Positions 54,859-63,011 of a DNA stretch of 64,000 nucleotides are shown piece by piece (position 1 is the first letter of the stretch; each line of letters starts with the position of its first letter). The notes below the pieces were generated by a model. The model was given only the letters and a program-made list of their open reading frames with translations. It had not been told where the DNA came from and made no database searches. The stretch covers positions 124,001-188,000 of the forward strand of contig BBSY01000004.1 in NCBI GenBank assembly GCA_000974665.1, in the 5' to 3' direction. Origin of the DNA: an alpha proteobacterium U9-1i. GTDB lineage: Bacteria > Pseudomonadota > Alphaproteobacteria > Caulobacterales > Aquidulcibacteraceae. The translations under genes were made by a program, and so were the position numbers.

Positions 54859-56247
54859 ATGAGCGCGACGCGCACCGAAACTGACACATTCGGCCCAATC
54901 CAGGTCCAATCGGACAAATATTGGGGCGCGCAGGCGCAACGCTCGTTGCAAAACTTTAAAATCGGCGAGGAAAAAATGCCGGCGCCGATCGTGCGCGCCT
55001 TGGGCATTGTCAAACGCGCCGCCGCCGAAGCGAACATGGAACTCGGCGTCCTCAAGTCGGAGGTTGGCGAGCCCATCGTCAAGGCCGCGCAGGAAGTGAT
55101 CGAAGGCAAGCTCAACGCGCATTTCCCGTTGGCCGTGTGGCAAACCGGCTCGGGCACGCAATCGAATATGAACGCCAACGAAGTTATCTCGAACCGCGCG
55201 ATCGAGATGCTTGGCGGCGAGATGGGCTCAAAGAAGCCCGTGCATCCGAACGATCACGTGAACATGAGCCAGTCGTCGAACGATACGTTCCCGACAGCCA
55301 TGCACATCGCGTGCGCCGAAGAGATCGAGCATCGCCTTATGCCCGCGCTGCAAAAGCTGCGCAACGCGCTGAACGACAAGGCGCAAGCGTGGAAGGACAT
55401 CATCAAGATCGGCCGCACGCACACGCAGGATGCAACACCCGTCACGCTCGGCCAGGAATTTTCCGGCTATGCACAGCAAGTCGAGAACGGAATTTTCCGC
55501 ATTCAACAGACGATGCCGTTGCTGATGCAATTGGCGCAAGGCGGCACCGCCGTCGGCACCGGCCTCAACGCGCCGGTGGGTTTCGCGGAAAAGGTCGCGG
55601 ACAAAATTGCCGCGATCACCCACATGAAATTTACGAGCGCCCCAAACAAGTTCGAAGCGCTCGCCGCCCACGACGCGATGGTGATGAGCCACGGCGCCAT
55701 CAACACGGTCGCGGCGTCTTTGTTCAAGATCGCCAACGACATTCGCTTCTTGGGTTCCGGTCCCCGCTCGGGCTTGGGCGAATTGGCGTTGCCTGAAAAC
55801 GAGCCGGGCTCGTCAATCATGCCGGGCAAGGTGAACCCGACCCAATGTGAATCCCTGACGCAAGTGTGCGTTCAAGTGTTCGGCAATCACGCCGCCATCA
55901 CTTTTGCCGGCGCCAGCGGCCATTTCGAGCTCAACGTGTTCAATCCGGTGATGGCGTACAATTTCCTGCAAAGCGTGCGCTTGCTGGCCGATGCCTCGGT
56001 GAGCTTCACCGACAATTGCGTCGTCGGCATTGAGCCGCGCCTGGACAACATCAAAGCTGGGCTTGAGCGCTCGCTGATGTTGGTCACCGCTTTGGCGCCG
56101 AAATACGGCTACGACCGCGCCGCCAAGATCGCCAAAACCGCACACAAGAACGGCACCACTCTGCGCGAAGAAGCCATAAAGGACGGCATCGCCGCGGAGG
56201 ATTTCGACGCCATCGTGCGCCCGGAGAAGATGATTGCTCCGGGGTGA
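54859..56247 (+). CDS. fumC: Class II fumarate hydratase
   Basis: 462 residues. Motifs: [42 protein letters not shown], the catalytic loop [16 protein letters not shown] (SS loop) and [17 protein letters not shown]. It hydrates fumarate to malate. Its last 88 bp are duplicated, in decayed form, at 57020-57105. The 3' end at 56222-56245 is identical to the downstream copy for 24 bp, so the present 3' end may have come in with the inserted ATPase gene. It is followed 4 bp later by that gene. Confidence 0.98.
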   Translation: MSATRTETDTFGPIQVQSDKYWGAQAQRSLQNFKIGEEKMPAPIVRALGIVKRAAAEANMELGVLKSEVGEPIVKAAQEVIEGKLNAHFPLAVWQTGSGTQSNMNANEVISNRAIEMLGGEMGSKKPVHPNDHVNMSQSSNDTFPTAMHIACAEEIEHRLMPALQKLRNALNDKAQAWKDIIKIGRTHTQDATPVTLGQEFSGYAQQVENGIFRIQQTMPLLMQLAQGGTAVGTGLNAPVGFAEKVADKIAAITHMKFTSAPNKFEALAAHDAMVMSHGAINTVAASLFKIANDIRFLGSGPRSGLGELALPENEPGSSIMPGKVNPTQCESLTQVCVQVFGNHAAITFAGASGHFELNVFNPVMAYNFLQSVRLLADASVSFTDNCVVGIEPRLDNIKAGLERSLMLVTALAPKYGYDRAAKIAKTAHKNGTTLREEAIKDGIAAEDFDAIVRPEKMIAPG

Positions 56248-56251
56248 TCGC

Positions 56252-57016
56252 GTGAGCAAACCAGTCCACGAGTTCGAGACCTATCTCCACTCGATGGAGC
56301 TGTTGCGCGGCGAGGGCTGGGTAGGCGACGCCTACCCTTTCAACCTCTCCGCGGTGCGCGGTTGGGATCGCCTCTTCTTCCATCCGAAGGTGACGTACTT
56401 CGTCGGCGAAAACGGCAGCGGAAAATCAACTTTGATCGAGGCGATCGCGGTCGCCTTGGGCTTCAACGCGGAAGGCGGCAGCCGCAATTTTAACTTCGCG
56501 ACCCACGCGTCACATTCGTCGCTTCACAACCAATTGCGCTTGGCGCGCTCTCCCCGCCGCCGACGCGACGGGTACTTCTTGCGCGCTGAAAGCTTCTTCA
56601 ATGTGGCGACGGAAATTCACAGATTGGACGAAGAGCCCGATGGCCCGCCCATCATAAATTCTTATGGCGGTCGTTCATTGCACGCCATGAGTCATGGTCA
56701 ATCATTCATGGCGCTTCTGGAGAATCGCTTTGGCGGCGACGGCCTCTACATCCTCGACGAACCGGAAGCGGCGCTCTCGCCCAATCGGCAGATGGGGTTT
56801 CTTGCGCGCATGCATGAATTGATCGGTCAGCGCTCGCAATTCATCATCGCCACCCACTCGCCTATCATCCTCGCGTATCCGGACGCGACGATCTACGAGC
56901 TCTCCGACAACGGCCTGTCAGAGACAGCATACGAAGATCTGGAGCATGTCCAGGTCACCAAGAATTTCCTCAATCGTCGCGAGATTTTTCTTGAGGCGTT
57001 GCTGGGCGACGACTAG
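56252..57016 (+). CDS. Predicted ATPase, COG3910-like, inserted at the fumC 3' end
   Basis: 254 residues from GTG 56252, with GGGG upstream. A complete ABC-type ATPase in one domain: Walker A VGENGSGKSTLIEAIA, the signature-like MSHGQSFMALLENRFGGDG, Walker B LYILDEPEAALSP and H-loop ATHSPII. The pattern matches small stand-alone predicted ATPases of the COG3910 type. No membrane or DNA-binding part is evident. It lies between the fumC stop and a decayed duplicate of the fumC tail, so it arrived as a unit. Parts of the gene look somewhat more AT-rich than the flanking genes. Confidence 0.92.
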   Translation: MSKPVHEFETYLHSMELLRGEGWVGDAYPFNLSAVRGWDRLFFHPKVTYFVGENGSGKSTLIEAIAVALGFNAEGGSRNFNFATHASHSSLHNQLRLARSPRRRRDGYFLRAESFFNVATEIHRLDEEPDGPPIINSYGGRSLHAMSHGQSFMALLENRFGGDGLYILDEPEAALSPNRQMGFLARMHELIGQRSQFIIATHSPIILAYPDATIYELSDNGLSETAYEDLEHVQVTKNFLNRREIFLEALLGDD

Positions 57017-57019
57017 GGA

Positions 57020-57105
57020 CCCTGCGCGAAGAAGCCATCAAGGACTGCATTGCAGCAAATGATTTTGATGCGATCGTTCGCGGAGAAGATGATTGCTCCG
57101 GGGTA
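57020..57105 (+). pseudogene. Decayed duplicate of the fumC 3' end
   Basis: About 86 bp matching the fumC 3' end at 56158-56247. Coded as in fumC, it reads [20 protein letters not shown] and then loses the frame by a 2-nt deletion. Most differences from fumC are at third codon positions, so it is a diverged allele rather than a fresh copy. The last 24 bp (57081-57104) are identical to 56222-56245. It is the remnant expected if the ATPase gene inserted with a foreign fumC tail and displaced the original. Confidence 0.88.
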
Positions 57106-57109
57106 AACG

Positions 57110-57601
57110 TCAATCTTGACGGTCCAGCAAATGCGGCGCTTCGCTTTGATCTGGCAGAGTGCATAGTCCTCGATAAGCCAGTTCAATACGCGGCGTGAAG
57201 CTTCGCGTCAGGACATCAAAGCCCCTGCTTGTATCCAAGCTAGGTCGGCCCTCGGCTATCCTGAAACGCATGGACAGCGATATGCCCTTCTCTTGCTCAA
57301 GCAACGCGGCGGCAGATTCTTCAGTCAGCTCCAGCCATTCCGACGCGTGGACCGCGGCTGCGCCAAAGCCGGCGCGCGCGGGCCGTTCATCAATTGATCT
57401 GCAGGCCAAACGCCCGAGACTGTCTGCCGCGCAACATAGGTTTGCCTCCCCGTTGCGCCGATGGTCGAGCGCGTCGTCCGGATAAAAACCTCTGGGCGCC
57501 TCGAACGCCGTTGCCCATTGCGGCTCGAACTCGGGCGACTGGGCGCGCACTGCCCCTGCTGCGAAAGCGACAGCGATCAGCAGGATCACAAAGGCCCGCA
57601 T
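57110..57601 (-). CDS. Secreted protein with TonB C-terminal-like domain
   Basis: 163 residues. Signal peptide (FVILLIAVAFAAGAVRAQ), then NLCCAADSLGRLACRSIDE and GFGAAAVHASEWLEL, which resemble the TonB C-terminal fold of alphaproteobacterial secreted proteins (A-x-L-x-C...G-x-L...C-x-V...GFG-A-A). The hydrophobic N-terminus would be cleaved, so it is not a full TonB. It ends 5 bp from the fumC remnant and is convergent with it; before the insertion, fumC and this gene were probably immediate convergent neighbours. Confidence 0.7.
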   Translation of the reverse strand: MRAFVILLIAVAFAAGAVRAQSPEFEPQWATAFEAPRGFYPDDALDHRRNGEANLCCAADSLGRLACRSIDERPARAGFGAAAVHASEWLELTEESAAALLEQEKGISLSMRFRIAEGRPSLDTSRGFDVLTRSFTPRIELAYRGLCTLPDQSEAPHLLDRQD

Positions 57602-57836
57602 GACGCCTCACAATTACGCGCATCCATACCAACGCCTGAACGCGCCAAGGGTTTCGTGCGGTCGATCCATGTGCATCAGTTTGGCGCAACCTCGCATCGA
57701 CACCCTGTGGCTTATCGAAGTTTAACCTCATTGGCGAGGGTTTCGCCTTGCCTCTCACGGCTTGACTGCGCTTATGCCTAACCTGTCTTTACGCTGACAT
57801 TTGAATTGGCGCTTACGGGCGCCTACATGAGTGCCA

Positions 57837-58034
57837 ATGGGTGAGATCATTAATCTGAAGCGTGCGCGCAAACAAAAGGCGCGGGCGGCGGAAGAGGCCG
57901 GGGCCCGCGCCAATCGCGTTGAACATGGTCGCACCAAAACCGAAAAGAAATTGACGAAGGCCGATAAAGATGTCGCAAACCGAAAGCTCGACGGGCACAA
58001 GCGCCAATCCGAAAGCGCGCGCGACGATGATTAA
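57837..58034 (+). CDS. DUF4169 family small protein
   Basis: 65 residues from ATG 57837. The sequence GEIINLKRARKQKARAAEE then ANRVEHGRTKTEKKL and NRKLDGHK is the DUF4169 pattern (basic, helical). The following gene starts inside it and overlaps by 65 bp in another frame. From memory, the DUF4169 plus ribbon-helix-helix pair occurs near fumC in other alphaproteobacteria; here an ATPase and a TonB-like gene lie between. Confidence 0.85.
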   Translation: MGEIINLKRARKQKARAAEEAGARANRVEHGRTKTEKKLTKADKDVANRKLDGHKRQSESARDDD

Positions 58035-58251
58035 GGGTGCGCTGCAAAAGCGCTCAATGCGCATTGCTGGCCATCGCACGTCGCTCGCGTTGGAGATCGA
58101 ATTCTGGGAAGCGCTCGAAAAGGTCGCGCGCGCGCGCGGGCTTAGCCTACCCCAGATGATCGCGTCGATCGATGAAGGCCGCGCCAAAGATGGGCCGGAC
58201 GCGTCGCTGGCGTCAGCTGTGCGGGTCTATGTGCTCAAGCATCGCCAATAA
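57970..58251 (+). CDS. Ribbon-helix-helix domain protein (RHH_4 type)
   Basis: 93 residues from ATG 57970. After a 25-residue Ser/Thr-rich leader the protein has QKRSMRIAGHRTSLALEIEFWEALEKVAR (in segments), LSLPQMIASIDEGR and LASAVRVYVLKH, the RHH_4 domain found in small alphaproteobacterial regulators. The first 65 bp overlap the DUF4169 gene out of frame. The regulatory target is unknown. Confidence 0.85.
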   Translation: MSQTESSTGTSANPKARATMIKGALQKRSMRIAGHRTSLALEIEFWEALEKVARARGLSLPQMIASIDEGRAKDGPDASLASAVRVYVLKHRQ

Positions 58252-58276
58252 GCGCGACGCTGAAGGCGCGTTCGCG

Positions 58277-59302
58277 TTATTGTTGCATCGGACGCGCGTA
58301 CATCACCAGCGCGTAATAGCAGGGCTGCACCGAGCACTGAAACATATGCGCATTCACGGTGAATTGGCCGCTGCTGGTGGGGATAACTGAAACGACCGGC
58401 GTCGCATCGGTGGATTGATCTTGCGAGATCACGTTGCCGTATCCATCGAGCAATTGCAGGTCGAGGTCGGCGCAATCGTTGTCGCACACGCCAATGATCT
58501 GATACTCGCCGCCCACATTCATGGTGACTGGGTGCGTCATCGCCGCGCCTTGGTTCAACTGGCCTGTGACAGGCGCCGCCATCTGCGCATAGCCCTGGCT
58601 GGCAAACGCCTGCTCGACTTGGCCGAGCCGCTGCAGGATTTGATCCTGATAGCTCTGCCCCTGCACTGGAGGGGCCGTGGGCTGCTGTACTTGCGGCGTC
58701 TGGGCGACGGTTTGCACCGGTTGGGTTGGCGTTGTCGTATCCATGTTCATGCCAATCACGCCGAGCACGATTATGGTGGCGACGACGCCGCCGACGGCCC
58801 AGGCCCACCCGGGGATGCCGCCCTTCTTTTCACGCGCCGCCGGCGGCGGGGCAGGATCACGCGGCGGCGCGCTCATTGCGGGCTGCGGGCGGGGCGAGGC
58901 GGCGGAAGCTGGCCGGTTGGTCGCGCCGCGCACCGCTTCGAGGAAGCGTCGCCAGTCGGGATGTTCCGCTTCGCCATTCCAGCTGGCGAGGTTTGCGGCT
59001 TGTACTTCGCCGAAACCGAACGGCGATTGCGAGCTGTCGATCATCGCCGGGATCAACACGCCTTTGTCGCGGCCCATGCGGGCTTCTTCGCGCACCCATT
59101 GCGATTTCGTGGAGTGCTCACTCCACAAAACGATCAAGGCTTTGCACTGCGAGAGTTTGGTTTCGATGTAGTCGGCCCAGGTTTGGCCAGGCGGAATTTC
59201 GCTGTCCCAGAAGACGTCAATGCCGGCGGCTTGCAGGGCGTTCGCCACCTGGGCGGCGCGGGCGCTGTCTTCGCGGGCATAAGAAAGAAAAACGTCCGCC
59301 AT
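58277..59302 (-). CDS. TIR-domain membrane protein with periplasmic PPC-like domain
   Basis: 341 residues. Residues 1-125 are a TIR domain: DVFLSYAREDSARA, DVFWDSEIPPGQTWADYIE, ALIVLWSEHSTKSQWVREEAR (catalytic-type Glu in W-V-R-E-E, about 72-73), then EVQAANLASWNG. A linker is followed by a membrane helix (about 164-186), a Pro/Gln-rich linker (about 190-215) and a C-terminal beta domain (about 240-341) with Cys pairs 273/277 and 323/328. That domain resembles the PPC fold (CDNDCADLDLQLLD, GQFTVNAHMFQC) and would lie in the periplasm. The TIR domain would be cytoplasmic. It is a tandem paralogue of the next gene. Confidence 0.9.
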   Translation of the reverse strand: MADVFLSYAREDSARAAQVANALQAAGIDVFWDSEIPPGQTWADYIETKLSQCKALIVLWSEHSTKSQWVREEARMGRDKGVLIPAMIDSSQSPFGFGEVQAANLASWNGEAEHPDWRRFLEAVRGATNRPASAASPRPQPAMSAPPRDPAPPPAAREKKGGIPGWAWAVGGVVATIIVLGVIGMNMDTTTPTQPVQTVAQTPQVQQPTAPPVQGQSYQDQILQRLGQVEQAFASQGYAQMAAPVTGQLNQGAAMTHPVTMNVGGEYQIIGVCDNDCADLDLQLLDGYGNVISQDQSTDATPVVSVIPTSSGQFTVNAHMFQCSVQPCYYALVMYARPMQQ

Positions 59303-59379
59303 CGCCGTCCCCTGCCGTTCTGGAGTGATGACTTCCTAGCAATGTCGGCGCGGGGCCGCCAATGACTTTGCGCGGCGCC

Positions 59380-60303
59380 CTATTGGCCTTTGGGGTTCGG
59401 GCCGTACTGGTTATCCCCAGGCTTCGAGGGCAATAGCGCCACGACGAAACCAAACCCGGCGGCCGCGAGCGTTACGATGCCTCCAAGCGCAGGTTGAATC
59501 GGGGCCAAAACACCGCCGACGAAAAGCCCGGCGAAGACGGCGGCCACAAGCCAGCCGCTCAATCCTACATCGTGGAAGCGGCGGCTCATGACGCTCAGGC
59601 CTGGGCAAAGCACGGCGAGCGCCACGATCGTCGAGAAGATCGGCGAGTTGGGCTGGCTGGTGTAGGAGTTGAAGCCCGAGACGGCGATGTCGATGATCGT
59701 GGCGACCACTGACACGCCGACGACGAACAGGGTCCACCACCAATATTCCGAGCGGCGGGCACGGCCTTTGCCGTTCACGTAAAGGCGCAGGCACTTCTTG
59801 ATGTAGCCGATGGGCGTGTTCTCTTCGGCGGGACTGGCGCTGGCGGTCATGGCGCCCATCGCCGCGGTGAAGCTTGGTTGCGGCGGCGGAGCGGTGCGTG
59901 GGGCGGCGTTGGGGCCGCGCACGGCGTGATCGACGGCGTTGGAGAACCGCACCCAGTCGGGATGGTTGGTTTGCCCGTTCCAGTTCGCGAGATTGGCCGC
60001 CTGCACTTCACCGAAACCGAACGGCGCGGGCGAAGCGTCCAGCAGCGCCGGGATCAGCTTGCCTTTGTCACGGCCCATGCGGGCTTCCTCGCGCACCCAT
60101 TGCGAGCCGGTGGAATGGGCGCTCCACAACACGATCACCGCTTTGCAGGCGGCGAGCTTGCCCTCGATGTAGTCCGCCCAGGTTTGGCCGGGCGGGATCT
60201 CGGTGTCCCAGAAGCATTCGAGCCCCATCGCTTGCAGGCCGCGCGCGATCTGATCGGCGCGCGTGCGATCCTCGCGCGCGTAGGAGATGAAAACGTCTGC
60301 CAT
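59380..60303 (-). CDS. TIR-domain membrane protein with C-terminal DUF805
   Basis: 307 residues from ATG 60303. The first 115 residues are near-identical to the neighbouring TIR domain (DVFISYAREDRTRADQ, CFWDTEIPPGQTWADYIE, WSAHSTGSQWVREEARMGRD, SPFGFGEVQAANLANWNG). The C-terminal half is a DUF805 membrane domain with four helices: VNGKGRARRSEYWWWTLFVV, VALAVLCPGLSVMSRRFHDVG and GFVVALLPSKPGDNQYGPNP. No known catalytic residue is evident in that part. The pairing of TIR with DUF805 suggests a membrane effector that the TIR signal or enzymatic activity controls. Confidence 0.9.
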   Translation of the reverse strand: MADVFISYAREDRTRADQIARGLQAMGLECFWDTEIPPGQTWADYIEGKLAACKAVIVLWSAHSTGSQWVREEARMGRDKGKLIPALLDASPAPFGFGEVQAANLANWNGQTNHPDWVRFSNAVDHAVRGPNAAPRTAPPPQPSFTAAMGAMTASASPAEENTPIGYIKKCLRLYVNGKGRARRSEYWWWTLFVVGVSVVATIIDIAVSGFNSYTSQPNSPIFSTIVALAVLCPGLSVMSRRFHDVGLSGWLVAAVFAGLFVGGVLAPIQPALGGIVTLAAAGFGFVVALLPSKPGDNQYGPNPKGQ

Positions 60304-60394
60304 GGGCGCTCCCCGCTTCGACTCGGCTTGCGAGGCTAGCAGAGCGGGCGCGGCGCGCGACCGCGCAGGCAAGACATTACGCGATCGAAATTTC

Positions 60395-60826
60395 CTAGGG
60401 CGTCGCCTCTGGCAGCGCGGCGCAATAGACCAGCCCTGGCGGGTCGGGCCAGGGACCGTCTTCGATCATCATGGCGCCAGCAGACTCGGCGAACGTAATC
60501 CGCATCTGTGGATGCAGCGAGAGCGCGCCCTCGGCGGTGCAAGCGGCGTCGATGGCGTAACCGCCGGGGATGTCCGACACGGTGTTCAAGTCGCAACTCA
60601 CCTCACCCTTGGTCGAGATGCGGCGCGGCTCAAATCGCCAAGCGGGGTCGGCGCACATTTCCTGAGATGCGGCCCACAAGCCGACATAACGGGGGGCCGA
60701 ATTGGGGCCTGAACTGGGGACCGGCAGCGCGGAGCTTTCCTCAGCTTCCATCGGCGCCGCGGCGGGCGGCTCGGCAGGCTGGCCGCAGGCGGCGAGCGCC
60801 AACAGACTAAGGGCGGCGAGGCGCAT
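60395..60826 (-). CDS. Small lipoprotein, unknown function
   Basis: 143 residues from ATG 60826 (the frame is open to 60877). The signal LAALSLLALAAC ends in a lipobox (Cys about 14), followed by a Glu/Pro/Ala-rich stretch and RYVGLWAASQEMCADPAWRFEP, which contains a Trp and Cys. Four more cysteines suggest disulfides. No family is recognised. It follows the TIR-DUF805 gene on the same strand, 92 bp upstream of its start side. Confidence 0.7.
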   Translation of the reverse strand: MRLAALSLLALAACGQPAEPPAAAPMEAEESSALPVPSSGPNSAPRYVGLWAASQEMCADPAWRFEPRRISTKGEVSCDLNTVSDIPGGYAIDAACTAEGALSLHPQMRITFAESAGAMMIEDGPWPDPPGLVYCAALPEATP

Positions 60827-60951
60827 AGCGATCTCCTCTCCCCGCTCAACGCAAGGATAGAGGCCTATGCGGCGCAACTGTGTTCGCGGCGAGGCACGCG
60901 CCGGCGCCCGCGCGGAGCAGGGCTTCGGGCGGTTTTGTTGTTGAGCGCCTG

Positions 60952-61095
60952 GCCTCCTCCTCGATGGAGGAGGCGCCGCGAAGCGGCGGAGGAGGTGCGT
61001 GCGCTGCGTTGCGGGTTAGCCTCACGTGGCGCATCGGAATCCGCGGCGGGCCTCACCCTCCCGCGCTCCGCGCCGCCCTCCCATCGAGGGAGGGC
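60952..61095. repeat. Palindromic intergenic element
   Basis: Two hairpins frame this stretch: GCCTCCTCC / GGAGGAGGC (60952-60974, loop TCGAT) and GCCCTCCC / GGGAGGGC (61075-61095, loop ATCGA). The two are related and inverted, with the GCGGC-type hairpin (GCCGC GAA GCGGC) next to the first. The unit lies between the lipoprotein and the 61101 gene and looks like a short non-autonomous palindromic element. Confidence 0.6.
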
Positions 61096-61100
61096 TTTCG

Positions 61101-61610
61101 CTAAGAGGAATCGTTGGCGCTTGTGTTTGCGCGCGGCGTGAGTGCGATTGCGGCAAACGCGAAATCGAACGCGTAGCGCAAAGTGCGCGTGAGACCGCGC
61201 TTGAGACGGCGAACCAAAGTCGCGATGATCTTTTCGGGCGCACGTAACATCGCCGCAAGCGCGGCGATACGCTGGCTGTTGCCGAGGCCGCGCAGCTTGC
61301 GTTTCAGCGCGCCGCCGATGAATGCGTACATTGGCTTGATGCGGCGGCGCATTTCCTTGGCGTAGCAACGCCCGGCGTGCGCGACTTTGCGTTTAACCTG
61401 TTGTGTCGCGGCGACCAACAGCAAAACGCCGACAACCTTCGTCACCTGCCGCACGGCGTGGCGGATAGGCGCATTGAGCTTGCGGGTGATGCGGAAATGT
61501 TGCGCAACGCCGCACGCGATTTCGGCCAACCAGCCAAGGCAAAGCCCCACCCGAAGCGTAATGCGGGCGAGGCGGAGATTTCCTGGGAATAGTTCAGCAG
61601 CGGATTTCAT
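61101..61610 (-). CDS. Hypothetical basic protein
   Basis: 169 residues, strongly basic and helical, with hydrophobic segments near 12-33 and 60-75. A patterned helical repeat follows (RIKPMYAFIGGALKRKLRGL, MLRAPEKIIATLVRRLKRG). No family is recognised and no ribosome site is seen upstream of the ATG. It lies between two palindromic repeats, which casts some doubt on it being a true gene, although the amino-acid pattern is more regular than for the spurious frames nearby. Confidence 0.45.
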   Translation of the reverse strand: MKSAAELFPGNLRLARITLRVGLCLGWLAEIACGVAQHFRITRKLNAPIRHAVRQVTKVVGVLLLVAATQQVKRKVAHAGRCYAKEMRRRIKPMYAFIGGALKRKLRGLGNSQRIAALAAMLRAPEKIIATLVRRLKRGLTRTLRYAFDFAFAAIALTPRANTSANDSS

Positions 61611-61730
61611 TGTTCGAGGGCAGTGTAAGCGCGTGCGGGATCGGTCGAATTGTTTTTGGCGAAGCGCTTGTGTTGCAAGGGCTTGGGCCGCGTTTGGGCG
61701 GGGATAGAGGCGCGCTTATCCGCGCGTCTT

Positions 61731-61889
61731 CCTTCTCCCCTGACTAGGGGAGAAGGTGGCGCGAAGCGCCGGATGAGGGGTGCGGGTCCGGGCGCAACGT
61801 CTAGGAAGTGCGCGTTCCGGACCGCACCCCCTCACCCGCTCCGAACGAGTTCGGAGCGACCTCTCCCCCTCACGAGGGAGAGGTGTGGG
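61731..61889. repeat. Composite palindromic intergenic element
   Basis: A series of hairpins: CCTTCTCCCCT / AGGGGAGAAGG (loop GACT, 61731-61756), GGCGC GAA GCGCC, GGGGTGCGG...CCGCACCCC (arms about 35 bp apart), GCTCCGAAC / GTTCGGAGC (2-nt loop) and CCTCTCCC / GGGAGAGG. All are perfect or nearly so. It fills the gap between the 61610 and 61897 genes. Confidence 0.7.
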
Positions 61890-61896
61890 CGGAGCG

Positions 61897-62382
61897 CTAC
61901 GAGATAAGCGCCGCAAACCCACCAAACCGGCGTTCGAACACATCGCCCCAGCCGGCATTGTAACCTTCGCGCATTTGCGCGCCGTCGGCCATGCGTTCCC
62001 AACCGGTATGCGTGAGCGTGACCCGGCAGGTGTTTGCGCTCAACGCTTCAAAGCGGACCTCCACTTCGCCGGAAACCTCGCGCGCGCGGCCGAGCTGCCA
62101 CGTCATGGCGAAACGCGCGCCAGGTTCGTAGGCGAGCACCTCGCCCCAATCGAACTCGCGTCCGTCCTCGGTACGCTCGATCACGCGACCGCCTATGCGC
62201 GGCTCGACGATGAGCGCAATCGCTTTGGTGTTGTTCTCCGGCGCGAGCGCATGAGTTTCGAGCGGCCACCATTTGTCCATCTCATGCACGAACATGCGGA
62301 ACGCCGCTTCGGCGGTGGAGCGCTTCAGCGTCACGGTTTTGATCACCGGCGCGATCTCGACGACGTTATTTGGGACGCTCAT
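61897..62382 (-). CDS. SRPBCC/AHSA1 family protein
   Basis: 161 residues from ATG 62382, with a strong GGAGGGAGAGGG site. The frame is open for 31 more codons upstream. Family motifs: IKTVTLKRSTAEAAFRMFVHEMDKWWP, GRVIERTEDGREFDWGEVLAYEP, RFAMTWQ and CRVTLTHTGWERM (as segments). The fold binds hydrophobic ligands; the paired ArsR gene suggests stress-responsive regulation. It overlaps the ArsR gene by 17 bp. Confidence 0.92.
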   Translation of the reverse strand: MSVPNNVVEIAPVIKTVTLKRSTAEAAFRMFVHEMDKWWPLETHALAPENNTKAIALIVEPRIGGRVIERTEDGREFDWGEVLAYEPGARFAMTWQLGRAREVSGEVEVRFEALSANTCRVTLTHTGWERMADGAQMREGYNAGWGDVFERRFGGFAALIS

Positions 62383-62683
62383 CGCCCTCTCCCTCCGCGT
62401 AATTTTTGAAACGCTCCAGCGCGTCGTCCCAGAAGCCGTCGAGCCATTGGCGCAGCTCAACGAGGCCCGGCGCATGAATGCGATAAAGCCGCGCCGTGCC
62501 GCGCGGCTCGTCGCGTACGAGGTCGGCGTCCTTGAGCGCTTTCAGGTGCTGCGAGACGGCAGGGCGGCTGACGGGAAGGCCCTGAGCGATCTCGCCAACG
62601 GTGGCCGGGCCCGCCTTCAAGCGCTCGAACACTGAGCGACGGGTTGGGTCCGCCAGAGCCGCGAGTGCTTTTGCATAAGCCAT
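62366..62683 (-). CDS. ArsR-family winged-helix repressor
   Basis: 105 residues. The core LADPTRRSVFERLKAGPATVGEIAQG then VSRPAVSQHLKALKDADLVRDE and GTARLYRIHAPGL is a clear ArsR domain. It has no metal-binding Cys pair, so it is probably not a metal sensor. Genes of this form are often paired with an AHSA1/SRPBCC gene as here, where the overlap is 17 bp, so it most likely regulates its own operon. Confidence 0.93.
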   Translation of the reverse strand: MAYAKALAALADPTRRSVFERLKAGPATVGEIAQGLPVSRPAVSQHLKALKDADLVRDEPRGTARLYRIHAPGLVELRQWLDGFWDDALERFKNYAEGEGDERPK

Positions 62684-62858
62684 GACTTACCGTAAGCCAT
62701 TACTTACGTTCGTGCAAGTATGTTTGAACCCATCTCATTTGTGATCGACACGGAACGCTATCGGCGTAGCGTTATTCACATCGCCGACTGCTCTTATTGT
62801 GGATGTCGGCGGCTGCGAGACAGCTTGCGCTCCCCCATGAATGTCCGGGGGAAATGAG

Positions 62859-62948
62859 ATGTCTCCATCCCAGTCCAAGTTGCGTATGTGGGCGCTGATC
62901 GCCGTGTGCTGGCTCGCCGTCATCGTTACACTTGTGCTGGCAAACTAA
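62859..62948 (+). CDS. Small 29-residue single-pass membrane protein
   Basis: An ATG at 62859 preceded by GGGGGA (about 62846-62851) opens 29 codons ending in TAA at 62946. The product SPSQSKLRMWALIAVC then WLAVIVTLVLAN is one membrane helix with a short polar N-terminus. No family is recognised. It lies between the ArsR gene and the helicase gene. The evidence is the ribosome site and the helix. Confidence 0.4.
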   Translation: MSPSQSKLRMWALIAVCWLAVIVTLVLAN

Positions 62949-63011
62949 GCTGCCGAACGCATGATTGCGTTCCCGTTTCGTGCTAGGCATGAAGCGCTAC
63001 ATTCAGATTCG

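Noticed and set aside
57762-57790. TTGACT at about 57762 as a promoter of the DUF4169 operon
   Set aside because: No acceptable -10 hexamer lies 16-18 bp downstream.
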